Of a stretch of 64,000 nt of DNA, positions 16,119-25,232 are shown piece by piece. Each line of letters starts with the position of its first letter. The first letter of the stretch is position 1. The stretch covers positions 3,640,501-3,704,500 of the forward strand of contig NZ_AP021861.1 in the NCBI RefSeq assembly GCF_009177095.1. The letters are read 5' to 3'. The notes under the pieces were generated by a model. It was not told the DNA's origin. It worked only from the letters and a program-made list of their open reading frames with translations, and made no database searches. The DNA is from Lacipirellula parvula (GTDB lineage Bacteria > Planctomycetota > Planctomycetia > Pirellulales > Lacipirellulaceae). Made by a program: the position numbers and the translations under genes.

Positions 16119-16817
16119 ATGTCAACGCAACGACGCTCGCAACTCAACGGTCTCCGCCCGAAGAAGACGACCCGCGCACAGACTGCCGTTCGGTGGTCGC
16201 GTCGCGCACGTAGTCCGCAGTTCGGTTCGCAGAACGTGCGCGCGCCGTTCGCGCCTCCAGAAGATTGGCACGAGCCTCGCAACGATGGCAAAGGGTACCG
16301 CATCGTTGTGCAAGATCCGGGCGAAGGTTACTCGCATGTGGTCACCCCCGAACAGATCCGCGCTCGGCTGGCTCAAGTGCCGCAAGAGTTCCTCAAGGGG
16401 CTCGAAGTGGTGCAGTTCAGCACGATGACCCGCAAGAAGCAAAGCTTCCCCTGCTATGGGATGCAATGGGGCAGCACGCTGTACCTCTATCCGCTCGAAA
16501 CCTCGCTGGAGGAATGGTTTAGCGTTCCGCCCCAGCCGCAGGTGGTGACCGAATCGCGGATGTATGGCGGTCGCTGGGACGAGCCGGTGAACGGTTCTTG
16601 GCGGCTAACCTGGACGAAGGCCGCGATCACGGACTTTTACCTGAATAACATCCTGATCCACGAGCTCGGGCACCTGATCGACGACCGGAATACCGGGTAC
16701 ACCGATCGGGAGCGGTATGCGGAGTGGTTTGCCATTCACTACGGCTACCGGGCGACCGGCGGGGCTGATAGCCGCCGGCCGAACCCGAAGGTGCGGCGCC
16801 GGCACCATGTGAAGTAG
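16119..16817 (+). CDS. Zinc-metallopeptidase-like protein with HELGH motif
   Basis: About 232 residues from the ATG at 16119 (the frame is open from 16047). Residues about 165-200 contain NNILIHELGHLIDDRN, an HExxH zinc site, and a later Glu in RYAEWFAIHYGYR, which may be the third ligand. The N-terminus is basic (RSQLNGLRPKKTTRAQ) with no signal peptide, so a cytoplasmic protein is likely. The middle has a beta-rich SFPCYGMQWGSTLYLYPLE section. The substrate is unknown. It is followed by a strong terminator at 16843-16879. Confidence 0.65.
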   Translation: MSTQRRSQLNGLRPKKTTRAQTAVRWSRRARSPQFGSQNVRAPFAPPEDWHEPRNDGKGYRIVVQDPGEGYSHVVTPEQIRARLAQVPQEFLKGLEVVQFSTMTRKKQSFPCYGMQWGSTLYLYPLETSLEEWFSVPPQPQVVTESRMYGGRWDEPVNGSWRLTWTKAAITDFYLNNILIHELGHLIDDRNTGYTDRERYAEWFAIHYGYRATGGADSRRPNPKVRRRHHVK

Positions 16818-16842
16818 GCTTGGGAACGAGCAATAAAAACAG

Positions 16843-16879
16843 AAGCCGCGGGGCCCAATGCGGGCCCCGCGGCTTTTTT
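16843..16879 (+). terminator. Strong intrinsic terminator between convergent genes
   Basis: AAGCCGCGGGGCCC and GGGCCCCGCGGCTT form a 14-bp stem with a 5-base loop, followed by six T. On the minus strand the hairpin is followed by CTGTTTTTATTG, so it probably also ends the symporter transcript. Confidence 0.9.
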
Positions 16880-16925
16880 CGTCGTTTCAACTCATCAGGC
16901 ACTTCTGTCGGGCTGAAAGCCCAAC

Positions 16926-18659
16926 CTACCAGAACCGTACGTAGAGGGCGCCGAGAGTCATCAGCAGGGTCACAATCAAGGTCAGCGTGAGCGGCGAGAC
17001 CTTGAACATCGACTTATCGATGGCAAACGCCTTCGGATTGTCCTTCGGGCCGAACAGGCTGATGATCACCATCAGCAGCATGGTGAAGGCAAAGGTCCAC
17101 CCCATGCTGATCAAGAAGGGGATCTCGAATACGGGCTTCCCGTCGACGACGTCGCCGGTGGGGTAAGCGGTGTAAAGGAGGTTTTCCCGGCTGATTCCGG
17201 GTGCGACCTTGTCGAAGAAGATCGACAGGCCGAAGCCGGTGAGCAGCCCCGCCACTGCGGCGGCGCCGGTCGTCCGCTTCCAGAACATGCCGAGCAAGAA
17301 CATCGCGAAGACGCCCGGGCTGATGAAGCCGGTGTACTTCTGGATGAACTTGAAGCCCCCCTCGCCGCCAATGTTCAGCGTGTCTTGCCAGGTGAAGGCG
17401 AGCGCGGCGATCATCGAGAAAAAGATCGCGAGCCGGCCGACCCAGATCAGTTTGCGTTCGCTGGCGCCCGTATCGATGTATCGCTTGTAGACGTCGAGCG
17501 TAAAGATCGTCGAAATGCTGTTCGCCTTGCCGGCAAGCGAGGCGACGATCGCCGCGGTGAGGGCCGCCACCGAGAGGCCCCGCAAGCCGACGGGCAAGAA
17601 CGTGAGGACCGCCGAGTAGGCCTGATCGCCCGAGACCTTGCCGTCTTTCAGCAGTTCGGTCTGGAGATGCCCATTCTCATGGAGGACGTAGGCCGCGATG
17701 CCAGGGAGCATCACCAGTACCGGCATGACCAGTTTGAGGAAGCCGGCGAAGAGGAGGCCCTTGCGGGCGGTCTCGAGGTCGGCGCCGAGGGCCCGCTGGG
17801 TGATGTACTGGTTGCAGCCCCAGTAGTTGAGGTTGGCCACCCATTGGCCGCCGATGTACATCGCCGCCGGGACGACCAGGTACTTGCTGATCTCACCCTG
17901 CGGCGCGTCGGGGGCCGGTTTCCAAACCATCATGTGGAAGTGGTCAGGCGCCTGCTTCATCAGTTCGTTGAATCCGGCCAATGCCCCGCCGTCGATGCCG
18001 AGATATTTGCTGACCATTTGCAGCGCGATGTACGTAGTCGCCAGGCCGCCGATGATCAACACCACCACTTGGATGACGTCGGTGTAGCCGATGACCTTCA
18101 TGCCGCCGATCGTGATGATCGTCGCGAAGATGGCCAGCGCCACCATGATGAACTGGTTCCCCTCGGCGCCAATCATCGGCCGAATCGCCTCGGCGCCGAG
18201 GTACAAAATCGACGTTAAATTGACGAGCACGTAGAGAAAGAGCCAAAAGACCGCCATGATCAACGCGACGGACTCGTTGTAGCGTTCCTTGAGGAACTGC
18301 GGCATCGTGAAGATGCGATTCTTCAAGTAGATCGGCAGGAAGAAGACGCCGACGACGATCAGCGAAATCGCCGCGATCCACTCGTAAGCGGCGATGGCGA
18401 CGCCGACGCGGAAACCGTCGCCCGACATGCCGATGAACTGCTCGGCCGAGATGTTCGAGGCGATGAGCGAAGCGCCGATGGCCCACCAGGTGAGCGAGCC
18501 TTCGGCCAGGAAGAAGTCGGTGGTCGAGGCTTCCGCGCGCTTCTTACGGTTGTAAATCCAGAAACCGTAGGTGGCGACGATGATGAAATAGATGAAGACG
18601 ACGACGTAGTCCGCGGACTTCAGTTGGCCAACGACTTCGGCAAGCGGGAGAGTGAGCAT
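16926..18659 (-). CDS. Sodium:solute symporter (SSS/SGLT family)
   Basis: 577 residues from the ATG at 18659; 42 residues upstream are in frame but do not look like family sequence. About 14 membrane helices. Family marks include FFLAEGSLTWWAIGASLIASNISAEQFIGMSG in the first helices (unwound TM1 with the conserved ASLIASNIS), GGMKVIGYTDVIQ, and the WGCNQYITQRALGA segment typical of sugar transporters of this family (vSGLT-like). It would import a sugar or related solute with sodium. The C-terminal region (LFGPKDNPKAF) lies between the last two helices. Stand-alone gene, with no catabolic gene next to it. Confidence 0.9.
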   Translation of the reverse strand: MLTLPLAEVVGQLKSADYVVVFIYFIIVATYGFWIYNRKKRAEASTTDFFLAEGSLTWWAIGASLIASNISAEQFIGMSGDGFRVGVAIAAYEWIAAISLIVVGVFFLPIYLKNRIFTMPQFLKERYNESVALIMAVFWLFLYVLVNLTSILYLGAEAIRPMIGAEGNQFIMVALAIFATIITIGGMKVIGYTDVIQVVVLIIGGLATTYIALQMVSKYLGIDGGALAGFNELMKQAPDHFHMMVWKPAPDAPQGEISKYLVVPAAMYIGGQWVANLNYWGCNQYITQRALGADLETARKGLLFAGFLKLVMPVLVMLPGIAAYVLHENGHLQTELLKDGKVSGDQAYSAVLTFLPVGLRGLSVAALTAAIVASLAGKANSISTIFTLDVYKRYIDTGASERKLIWVGRLAIFFSMIAALAFTWQDTLNIGGEGGFKFIQKYTGFISPGVFAMFLLGMFWKRTTGAAAVAGLLTGFGLSIFFDKVAPGISRENLLYTAYPTGDVVDGKPVFEIPFLISMGWTFAFTMLLMVIISLFGPKDNPKAFAIDKSMFKVSPLTLTLIVTLLMTLGALYVRFW

Positions 18660-18906
18660 GGCGTCTACGAACGAAAGGAGCGACGAAAAGTCGGAAAAGA
18701 ACCAGACGAGCCAGCAAGATTCTGGCAACGCTTGCGAAAACTCTAACAGACTCGGCGGACTCCGCACAAGTCGTGACGGGGTCAAGAATTGCGTCGCGGG
18801 GCGGTACCAATTCCGAGTAGCGGGGTTATAAATTGACGGCGGCGTTTTCGCCTCCGCCCACTATAATCAGCGGCGACTGAGAATGCTTGTCGATGGAGCT
18901 AACCGC

Positions 18907-19512
18907 ATGAAACGTCGCACAGGTTTTACCCTCATCGAACTGCTGGTGGTGATCGCCATCTGCGGGCTGCTCGTGGCCCTGCTGCTGCCGGCCGTGCAAG
19001 CCGCACGCGAAGCGGGGCGTCGGACGCAGTGCAAAAGCAACCTGCGGCAGATCGGGCTAGCGTTGACCCAGTATCTAGATCGCCACGGCGAGCGGGGAAA
19101 GTTTCCCGACGTCGCAAAGACGCCCAGCTTAGAGAAGAACTCCGCCAAGCCGAAGCCGTCGCTCTACGATGTGCTCGCCCCGTTCTGCGAAAGCAATCGG
19201 GAACTGTTTCGCTGCCCGAGCGATTCGCTCGTCTACGCCGCCAACGTGCTCGACCCGAACAGGGACGATGCGCTAGTCGATATCTCCGGTGAAGAATACG
19301 AAACGTACTTCGAGAAAGAAGGCTTGAGCTACGAGTACCCCTCGCTGATGCTCGCGGGGCGCACTCGACCGGAGGTTTTGGACATGAAGGGAAGCTCCGA
19401 GATCTGGATCGTCTATGACTTCGGTTCGTTCCACGGCCCGCCGGCGCAAAATGGCGCTCGCAATTTCGCGTATCTCGACGGTCACGTCGATGCGGTCATC
19501 GTTGCAGAATAA
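18907..19512 (+). CDS. Type II pseudopilin-like protein (DUF1559-type)
   Basis: 201 residues, starting [18 protein letters not shown], a perfect prepilin signal (cleavage after Gly6, Phe+1 and Glu+5). After the N-terminal helix comes [24 protein letters not shown], the hallmark of the large planctomycete DUF1559 pseudopilin family, and the C-terminus has [11 protein letters not shown], also usual there. It is shorter than most members (about 300 residues). It is processed by a prepilin peptidase and probably forms part of a type II secretion-like pseudopilus. The ATG at 18907 is preferred over 18883 because it places the leader correctly. Confidence 0.88.
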   Translation: MKRRTGFTLIELLVVIAICGLLVALLLPAVQAAREAGRRTQCKSNLRQIGLALTQYLDRHGERGKFPDVAKTPSLEKNSAKPKPSLYDVLAPFCESNRELFRCPSDSLVYAANVLDPNRDDALVDISGEEYETYFEKEGLSYEYPSLMLAGRTRPEVLDMKGSSEIWIVYDFGSFHGPPAQNGARNFAYLDGHVDAVIVAE

Positions 19513-19558
19513 GCAAATCGTTCAGTCACCAGCCCACGCACAACCCAAGGTGCACGCC

Positions 19559-20158
19559 ATGAAGAAATCGGAAGTCACCGGCCTCGTCGCCGTCGCGGCG
19601 CTTGCGCTCTTTGTCGCATGGTTCTACGGTTGGTTCGACGGCAAGGCGTACAGCGACGATCCACAGGTTGCTGCGCTCGAGAAATTGCGCGATGAAAATG
19701 CTCCCAAGATGGAGAATATGCCTGCGGACCAGCGGCGCTCTCAGGGCGAAGCGTTTCGCAAGCAAATGGAAGGCCTCTCGCCGGATCAGCGAGCCGCCTT
19801 CTTCGAAAGTAGCATGGCGGTGTTCGTGCCGATGATGGCCCGTCAGTTCGAGAAGAACTACGACGAGTTCATGGCCAAGTCGCCGGAAGAGCAGCGACGC
19901 GAACTCGACAAGCGGATCGACGAGATGGAAAAGCGTGGAGGGCAGGGGGGGCCCGGCGGTCCTGGCGGCGGCCCCGGTCGCGGCGGCCCGCCGAATATGG
20001 ATCCGAAGAAAATGGACGAGTTCCGTAAGAAGATGCTCGACTACACGACGCCCGATCAGCGGGCGAAGTTTGAAGACGGGATCAATCGCTTCAATGAGCG
20101 CCGCAAAGAGCGCGGCTTGCCACCAGTGGGCCCGGGACCGGGCGGGCGGCCGTTCTGA
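19559..20158 (+). CDS. Unknown membrane-anchored protein with Gly-rich linker
   Basis: 199 residues. One N-terminal helix (VTGLVAVAALALFVAWFYGWF) anchors a charged, helical outside domain rich in PADQRR/SPDQR/SPEEQRR/TPDQR repeats, split at about residues 126-145 by a GGQGGPGGPGGGPGRGG linker; it ends PGPGGRPF. The repeated x-P-[DE]-[QE]-R motif resembles helical pairs of Spy/CpxP-like proteins, but I cannot confirm that. Starts 47 bases after the pseudopilin and may share its transcript. Confidence 0.65.
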   Translation: MKKSEVTGLVAVAALALFVAWFYGWFDGKAYSDDPQVAALEKLRDENAPKMENMPADQRRSQGEAFRKQMEGLSPDQRAAFFESSMAVFVPMMARQFEKNYDEFMAKSPEEQRRELDKRIDEMEKRGGQGGPGGPGGGPGRGGPPNMDPKKMDEFRKKMLDYTTPDQRAKFEDGINRFNERRKERGLPPVGPGPGGRPF

Positions 20159-20168
20159 TGTCGGCAGT

Positions 20169-21023
20169 CTACGCACGCGACGGTTGGCTGAAGCGGGTTA
20201 GCTCTTCCATCGGCACGAGCTGCTGAAAGCTTCCCGACCGAAAGCCTTCGAGGTCGAGCGTCACGTAGCGGAAGCCGATGCGGCGGAGTTCGGCGGCGAC
20301 GTCGCTACGCAGTTGCGCGTCGGCCATTCGCGCGAGGTCCGCGAGAGAAAGTTCCAATCGCGCGAGATCGTTCTCGTGCAATCGCACTCGCAAGTTGCCG
20401 AAGCCGAGCGTGCGCAACGCGGCCTCGGCTTGGTCAATCATCGACAATCGTTCCGGCGACACGGCGACGCCGTAGGCAAGGCGACTCGACAAGCACGGGG
20501 TTGCCGGTTTGTCCCAGATTTCGATCCCCCAATGTTTCGCGAGCGCCCGCACCGCGTTCTTGTCGAGGCCGCAGTCGGCGAGCGGGCTGCGAACGCGGTG
20601 TTGCGACGCCGCCTTCATGCCGGGACGGAAGTCGCCCAGGTCGTCGACGTTGGCGCCGTTGAGGATGAACTCGATGCCGCGACGAGTGGCTTCTTGCTCC
20701 AGCTTCGAGTACAGCTCGGTCTTGCAGTGGAAGCAGCGATCGGGGGCGTTCCGCAAGTACTGCGGATCGGCGAGTTCGTCGGTGGCGAGCGTTTCGTGCT
20801 GAATGCCGATCGCCTGGGCGATGCGGATGGCGCCGTCGAGTTCGCCGCTGGCCAAGCTCGCGCTGCTGCCGGTAATCGCCAGGGCGCCGTCGCCGAGGGC
20901 GGCATGCGCGGCATAGGCGACGACCGCGCTATCGACGCCGCCGGAGTAGGCGACGATGCAACGGCCCAGCGGGCGGATGGCTTCAACGAGTCGATGCGCG
21001 AGGTCTGCAGCGGGTGCGTCCAT
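20169..21023 (-). CDS. larE: ATP-dependent sacrificial sulfur transferase LarE
   Basis: 284 residues from the ATG at 21023. The adenylating PP-loop is IVAYSGGVDSAVVAYAA, followed by NAPDRCFHCKTELY, LNGANVDDLGDFRPG and ATPCLSSRLAYG; the Cys of the last motif aligns with the sulfur-donating Cys of lactobacillar LarE as I recall the family. LarE activates the pyridinium-3,5-biscarboxylate mononucleotide and adds sulfur in making the nickel-pincer cofactor of lactate racemase and relatives. larB and larC are not in the window. The alternative start at 21044 adds MRRYIVD. Confidence 0.9.
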   Translation of the reverse strand: MDAPAADLAHRLVEAIRPLGRCIVAYSGGVDSAVVAYAAHAALGDGALAITGSSASLASGELDGAIRIAQAIGIQHETLATDELADPQYLRNAPDRCFHCKTELYSKLEQEATRRGIEFILNGANVDDLGDFRPGMKAASQHRVRSPLADCGLDKNAVRALAKHWGIEIWDKPATPCLSSRLAYGVAVSPERLSMIDQAEAALRTLGFGNLRVRLHENDLARLELSLADLARMADAQLRSDVAAELRRIGFRYVTLDLEGFRSGSFQQLVPMEELTRFSQPSRA

Positions 21024-21110
21024 GTCGACAATATACCGCCTCATCGCGGTTAATCGCAGGCGTGTGCCTCGGCACGATCCGACGAATGCGAACGGATCGC
21101 GACGCATTCT

Positions 21111-21196
21111 TAGCCCCGGGCTCCGCCCGGGGGTGGCGTAATGCGCAACGATGCGTAGCGGAATAGAAACCGACCCCCGGGCGGAGCCCGGGGCTA
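21111..21196. repeat. TAGCCCCGGGC long inverted repeat, copy 2
   Basis: Left arm TAGCCCCGGGCTCCGCCCGG, right arm CCGGGCGGAGCCCGGGGCTA, middle with GCGCAACGATGC. It lies between larE and the DUF4912 gene, both coded on the minus strand. Confidence 0.75.
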
Positions 21197-21213
21197 GGGG
21201 CGAAGCGCTCGGC

Positions 21214-22311
21214 TTAGCTGTTGGCGTCGGCGAAGTCGCGGGTCAGCGGCTCCATGACCTTGGTGTTCCGCTCAACGGCAAGAATCGTGGTCCGTTGTTC
21301 GACGCCGTCGTAGGAGCTGGCGACAATCGGGATCACTTGGCGGCGATCGGGCAGGCTCAGCCGCACGGCAAACGTACCGTCGTCGCGGAGTTGCACCGGT
21401 TCGCCTTGCAGCGTCACGTGGGCGTCGCGGTTCGCGGCGCCGTAGACGATGATCTCGGCGTCGACGGCGAAGTCAAGCTGCTCGCCGTCGCGGCCGGCGG
21501 CGCCGCTGCCGTAGCGGGTCTTCATCGGCGTGCCGAGCGGGCGACGGAGCCGTTCCTCGAGCAGTTCTTGCAACTCGCGGCTGGCGCCTTGAGCCGAATA
21601 GCCGCCGCTCATCGCGAAGATGCGATCGGCGTCTTCGGCGACTGCCTTCCAATTGTCGTCGACCGCGTCGCTGGTGCCGGCGGGCGGCGTCGAAACCTCG
21701 TTACTGCGGGCTAGGCAATAAAACGAGTCGTCGATGGCGAGGTAGCCGATTTCAAGGCGATAGTCGGATGGCGGATCTTGGACGTCGACATACCAATTGC
21801 GGACGCCGCCGTGGATCTGGATGTCGCGTTCCAGCAGCGCGGCCGAATCAGGCTGAATCTTGTAAACGCGAATCACCGGCTTGGCGCCATGCCAACGCTG
21901 GCCCATAGCGGCCTGGGCGCGATCGACGCTGCGGGGCGAGAGTTCCCAGTAGGCATGCAGCCAGTAGGGGTCGCGGACCATCACCACCAAGCGATCTTGC
22001 CTCGCAGCGGCGTCAGGAGTTCCTGATGCCAAGTTGCGGCCTTGGGCGAGTTTATCTTGAAGTTGGCTCAGCTTCCGCTGGGCGAGACTGTCGCGTCGCG
22101 GTTGCAGGCCGACCGGTTCGGCGGCATCGACGCGACGGCCTTCGCCAGCGCGGGCGAGCTTCGCCTCGGCGGAGGCGCGGCGTTTGGCAGCGCGCACAAG
22201 GGCTCCAATCAACTCCTCCTTCCGCATGGAATGCCACCCAGCAACGCCTCGCTCGCGCGCCATTTGTGCCAGATCTTTAGCCGTCAGCGATCGGAGAGTG
22301 GCCGCCGTCAT
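21214..22311 (-). CDS. DUF4912 domain protein with N-terminal Rho-N/SAP-like motif
   Basis: 365 residues from the ATG at 22311. The N-terminus (LRSLTAKDLAQMARERGVAG ... MRKEELIGAL) matches the Rho N-terminal/SAP-like fold that binds nucleic acid. Residues about 95-250 are a DUF4912 domain: VVMVRDPYWLHAYWEL, WYVDVQDPPSDYRLEIGYL. The rest (residues 280-365) includes beta-rich segments FAVDAEIIVYGAANRDAHVTL and RLSLPDRRQVIPIVA. Role unknown in all organisms I know of; the mix of domains is usual for the family in planctomycetes and cyanobacteria. Confidence 0.85.
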   Translation of the reverse strand: MTAATLRSLTAKDLAQMARERGVAGWHSMRKEELIGALVRAAKRRASAEAKLARAGEGRRVDAAEPVGLQPRRDSLAQRKLSQLQDKLAQGRNLASGTPDAAARQDRLVVMVRDPYWLHAYWELSPRSVDRAQAAMGQRWHGAKPVIRVYKIQPDSAALLERDIQIHGGVRNWYVDVQDPPSDYRLEIGYLAIDDSFYCLARSNEVSTPPAGTSDAVDDNWKAVAEDADRIFAMSGGYSAQGASRELQELLEERLRRPLGTPMKTRYGSGAAGRDGEQLDFAVDAEIIVYGAANRDAHVTLQGEPVQLRDDGTFAVRLSLPDRRQVIPIVASSYDGVEQRTTILAVERNTKVMEPLTRDFADANS

Positions 22312-22806
22312 CGTTCGGAGATTCCTATGAGCGAGGCGAGTGTTCGTGGGGAGGGAGGCGAGCGCGCGGAGCATCTCTCCATGCGATCGTCCTTTCGCTC
22401 CCAGAATGGCCCTCTTGGCCGGAATCGGAGAAAGAATCAGCGGCGAGTGAGGGGAGGCGGGACGGTGGCTCGAACGGCGGAACTGATGTCCCGCCGCTGC
22501 GACGCGCTGGCAAATCGGGCACCGTCATGCGCTCCCTTCCCCCCTCATAATAGATATTACCGTCCCTTTCCGCAACTAAATTCCCTCAGAATCGATACGT
22601 AACCACTTACTGAGAAACAGTTTACGACCACTACGGGAGGCCACCGCAGCGGCCCCGGGGGGCGGCTTTTTTCGGATCGCGCCGCAGGGTGGCTAAATTC
22701 TGTTCAGGGCAGCACGGCGACGTCGACGCAACGCTATACAAATCAAAGAGTTAGTGAGGCGTGGGCGGACTTTGTGAAAAAAATCACAAATTCTGTTTCT
22801 GGGTGG
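22312..22806. other. Spacer upstream of the atp operon
   Basis: Nothing that I would call a gene. A GC-rich stretch near 22640-22675 (GCAGCGGCCCC...GGGGGGCGGCTTTTTT) looks like a weak plus-strand terminator-like hairpin. The atp promoter follows it. Confidence 0.4.
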
Positions 22807-22835
22807 TTGACACACCTCTTTGCGCTAAATAAATT
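22807..22835 (+). promoter_or_regulatory. Sigma70-type promoter of the atp operon
   Basis: TTGACA at 22807-22812 and TAAATT at 22830-22835 with a 17-base spacer, in an AT-rich stretch. It would give a leader of about 200 bases before the first gene at 23046. Confidence 0.65.
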
Positions 22836-23045
22836 GTGCTGGCATAGGGCCTTACGATTTCTTAACCACCCCTTGTCCAACATCTGGCCAGGGGTAAGGA
22901 ACTCGAAAGGCTCTACTCAACGCATTTCCCCGCAACGACTTGCAGCTTGACACCCGGTGCAGCGGCCAACCGCTTCGTCAGGAATCAAGCGAAATCACGT
23001 GTCGGAAGATGCGACGAGAACCGTAACCGGAGGCGATCGGCTGGC

Positions 23046-23318
23046 ATGGCAGACGACCCCATTCACCCGATGGGGATTGCCATGCAGTGGGTGGCGCGAA
23101 TTTTCGCAGCCGCCCTGATGATGGTCCTTCCCGGCGTGGCGGGCTTTTGGCTCGACAAGCGATTCGGGATGGGTTTCATCGGCCTGATTGGATTCGGTTT
23201 CGGGTTGGTGGGCGGCATGATTTACCTCATCTCCGCGACTCGCGTGACGGAAGTCGGGCGAGGAAAAGCGGCTCGGCCAAAGGCCGGGCAGGACTCGCCT
23301 CACGACCCGTCGAAATGA
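23046..23318 (+). CDS. AtpZ/AtpI-family membrane protein
   Basis: 90 residues starting MADDPIHPMGIAMQWVARIF, with a GGAGG site about 11 bases before the ATG at 23046. Two membrane helices: IFAAALMMVLPGVAGFWLD and GLIGFGFGLVGGMIYLI, joined by KRFGMGF, the usual AtpZ pattern. The tail is basic. AtpZ proteins sit with AtpI at the head of atp operons and help F0 assembly or cation uptake. First gene of the operon, 106 bases before atpI. Upstream in-frame sequence from 22947 is Arg-rich and probably untranslated. Confidence 0.82.
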   Translation: MADDPIHPMGIAMQWVARIFAAALMMVLPGVAGFWLDKRFGMGFIGLIGFGFGLVGGMIYLISATRVTEVGRGKAARPKAGQDSPHDPSK

Positions 23319-23384
23319 CGGGACGCCGTGAGGCTACCAGGCAAGGAAGCTGCAAAGGCGCCTCTCCCGCGCGGAGGGTTCGCC

Positions 23385-23441
23385 ATGGAGCTAGTGCGCG
23401 CGATCGCGCTGGCGAACAACACACGTGCTACGAGCGGCTAA
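23385..23441 (+). CDS. Possible 18-residue leader peptide overlapping the atpI start
   Basis: ATG at 23385 preceded by GCGGAGGG, reading MELVRAIALANNTRATSG then TAA at 23439. It overlaps the GTG start of atpI (23425) in another frame. The atpI start has no ribosome site of its own, so translation of this short frame could bring ribosomes to it. Evidence is only position and the ribosome site. Confidence 0.3.
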   Translation: MELVRAIALANNTRATSG

Positions 23442-23838
23442 ATACATCGCGATTCTCGGACTCTTCCTGGCGGCGGTCGCTGCTGTCTCGGGAGCAGTCG
23501 CCGCACGGCAATACGGAACGGGCGCCTATTTCGCGAGCGCCGTCTCGGCCACGATGATCTGGGCAGTCGGCTCACTGTCGCTGCTGGTCGTCGCCCTCGC
23601 CCCCACGCCGGCCGCCCGCGTCAACGCCGCGTTGCTGGGCATGCTCATTCGCATGGGGCTGCCGATGCTCGCCCTCATGTACTTCACGAAATCGAATCAT
23701 CCCCTCGCCGCCGAGGGAATTGTGGGCCTGTTGGTCGTTCATTACCTGCTGGGGCTGATCGTCGAGACGCTCCTGTCGGTCCGTTTGACCTCCGCCACGG
23801 CGACGCCGGCAGTCAACGCGACGCCGGTCGCCAGTTAG
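23425..23838 (+). CDS. atpI: ATP synthase subunit I-like protein
   Basis: 137 residues with a GTG start at 23425; an in-frame stop at 23392 leaves no earlier ATG. Four membrane helices: YIAILGLFLAAVAAVSGAV, YFASAVSATMIWAVGSLSLLVVAL, AALLGMLIRMGLPMLALMYF and GIVGLLVVHYLLGLIVETLLS. Position between the AtpZ-like gene and atpB identifies it as the AtpI-type assembly factor of the c-ring. Sequence in this family is poorly conserved, so the call rests on topology and context. Confidence 0.75.
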   Translation: MLRAAKYIAILGLFLAAVAAVSGAVAARQYGTGAYFASAVSATMIWAVGSLSLLVVALAPTPAARVNAALLGMLIRMGLPMLALMYFTKSNHPLAAEGIVGLLVVHYLLGLIVETLLSVRLTSATATPAVNATPVAS

Positions 23839-23889
23839 TTCGCACCGTATTAGTTACCAGTCGCTCCGCCTTCACCGAAGTAATTGGAC

Positions 23890-25164
23890 ATGTCCTCCCC
23901 GATCCTTCATATCAAAGACGCGTATTACTTCGAGGTGCCGCGCTTCTTGAAGAAGTCGGAGCTAAAGTCGCGCAGCGAATTCCCGGAACACTACATCCGG
24001 CTCGATTCTGAATACCAAGACTGGGAAGCGAAGCGTCAGTACGAAGGGCTCGCAAAGCTGAAGAACCTGCAGGGCTTGCCCGCGGAAGCTTCGCTGATGA
24101 GCCAGTACCATGCGTGGGTCCACGCTGACGGCAACTTTGCGAAGCCGTTCGATCGCTTCCTCGAAGAGGCGCCGAGCCAAGCTTGGTTCCAAAAGCAGCT
24201 CGACCTCGGCACATTCGCCAAACAGCAGGCAGGCGAAACGGAAGAGGCCTGGTCGACTCGCCAGTCCCGCGCCGAAGCTCTCCAAAAGAGCTGGACCACG
24301 ATCAAGACCAACGCCGAGAACGTTCAGGAATACCTCGACACGACTCCCGATTGGTCGCCGGCCAAGCTCGCCGAATACAACCATCAGCTCGACGGCAAGA
24401 TTCTGATTCCGCAGCCGTTCGGCAAGCTGAAGAACAACTACGAGCGCGAGTCGGGCTTCGCGATTTCCAAGTTCATGATCTTGGAAGCCGTGGTCGCCCT
24501 GATTCTGATCGCCGTGTTCACGATCCTGGCGGCGAAGATCCGCCACGGGAAAGTGGTTCGCGGGAAGCTGTGGAATATGTTCGAAGCGTTCCTGCTGTTC
24601 ATTCGCGACGAGATTGCTCGTCCTGCGATTGGGCATCACGACGCCGACCGCTTCGTGCCGCTGCTGTGGACGATTTTTATGTTCGTGCTGGGCTGCAACC
24701 TGCTCGGCATGCTGCCGTGGGTCGGAGCTCCGACCGGTAGCTTCAGCGTGACGTTCGGCCTCGCCATGGTGACGTTCGCGACGGTCGTCGTCGCCGGCTC
24801 GATCCGCTTTGGCATCGTCGGCTTCTGGAAGAATCAGGTCCCCAGCATGGGCCTGCCGTTGCCGCTCGCGATCTTCATCGTCCCAATGCTGTTCGCGATC
24901 GAAGTCCTCGGCCTGCTCATCAAGCACTTGGTGCTCAGCATCCGGTTGCTCGCAAACATGGTGGCCGGTCACTTGGTGTTGCTGGCGATCATGGGTCTCG
25001 CCGTCGGGGCGGCAGCGAGTGCGAATTGGCATCTCACCGCGACGATCTCGGTGATCGGCTCGGCGTTGTTCAGTCTGTTGGAGTTGTTCGTCGCCTTCCT
25101 GCAGGCGTACGTGTTTACATTTTTGTCTGCCCTGTTCATCGGCGCTGCGGTGCATCACCACTAG
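23890..25164 (+). CDS. atpB: ATP synthase F0 subunit a with long N-terminal extension
   Basis: 424 residues (ATG at 23890; a TTG two codons earlier is less likely), against about 230-270 in most bacteria. The C-terminal 235 residues are a normal subunit a: LGCNLLGMLPWVGAPTGS, then LSIRLLANMVAGHLVL with the essential Arg at about residue 352, and FVAFLQAYVFTFLSALFIG at the end. Before the first helix (about residue 190) is a hydrophilic, helical stretch of about 185 residues (PHLVLFLKKSELK-type charged sequence, QYEGLAKLKNLQGLP, DTTPDWSPAKLAEYN) with no known domain; by topology it should lie outside the cytoplasm or cap the c-ring. Confidence 0.93.
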   Translation: MSSPILHIKDAYYFEVPRFLKKSELKSRSEFPEHYIRLDSEYQDWEAKRQYEGLAKLKNLQGLPAEASLMSQYHAWVHADGNFAKPFDRFLEEAPSQAWFQKQLDLGTFAKQQAGETEEAWSTRQSRAEALQKSWTTIKTNAENVQEYLDTTPDWSPAKLAEYNHQLDGKILIPQPFGKLKNNYERESGFAISKFMILEAVVALILIAVFTILAAKIRHGKVVRGKLWNMFEAFLLFIRDEIARPAIGHHDADRFVPLLWTIFMFVLGCNLLGMLPWVGAPTGSFSVTFGLAMVTFATVVVAGSIRFGIVGFWKNQVPSMGLPLPLAIFIVPMLFAIEVLGLLIKHLVLSIRLLANMVAGHLVLLAIMGLAVGAAASANWHLTATISVIGSALFSLLELFVAFLQAYVFTFLSALFIGAAVHHH

Positions 25165-25232
25165 CCGAGCGTTCGAGGCAGGGTTAACGCTGGAACTTTC
25201 AGAGTTCTTATTTTTCTAAGGAGCTTACTGTC

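Noticed and set aside
22640-22946. Riboswitch or leader RNA before the atp operon
   Set aside because: The 200-base leader shows no pairing pattern that I can match to a known riboswitch; only the promoter is supported.
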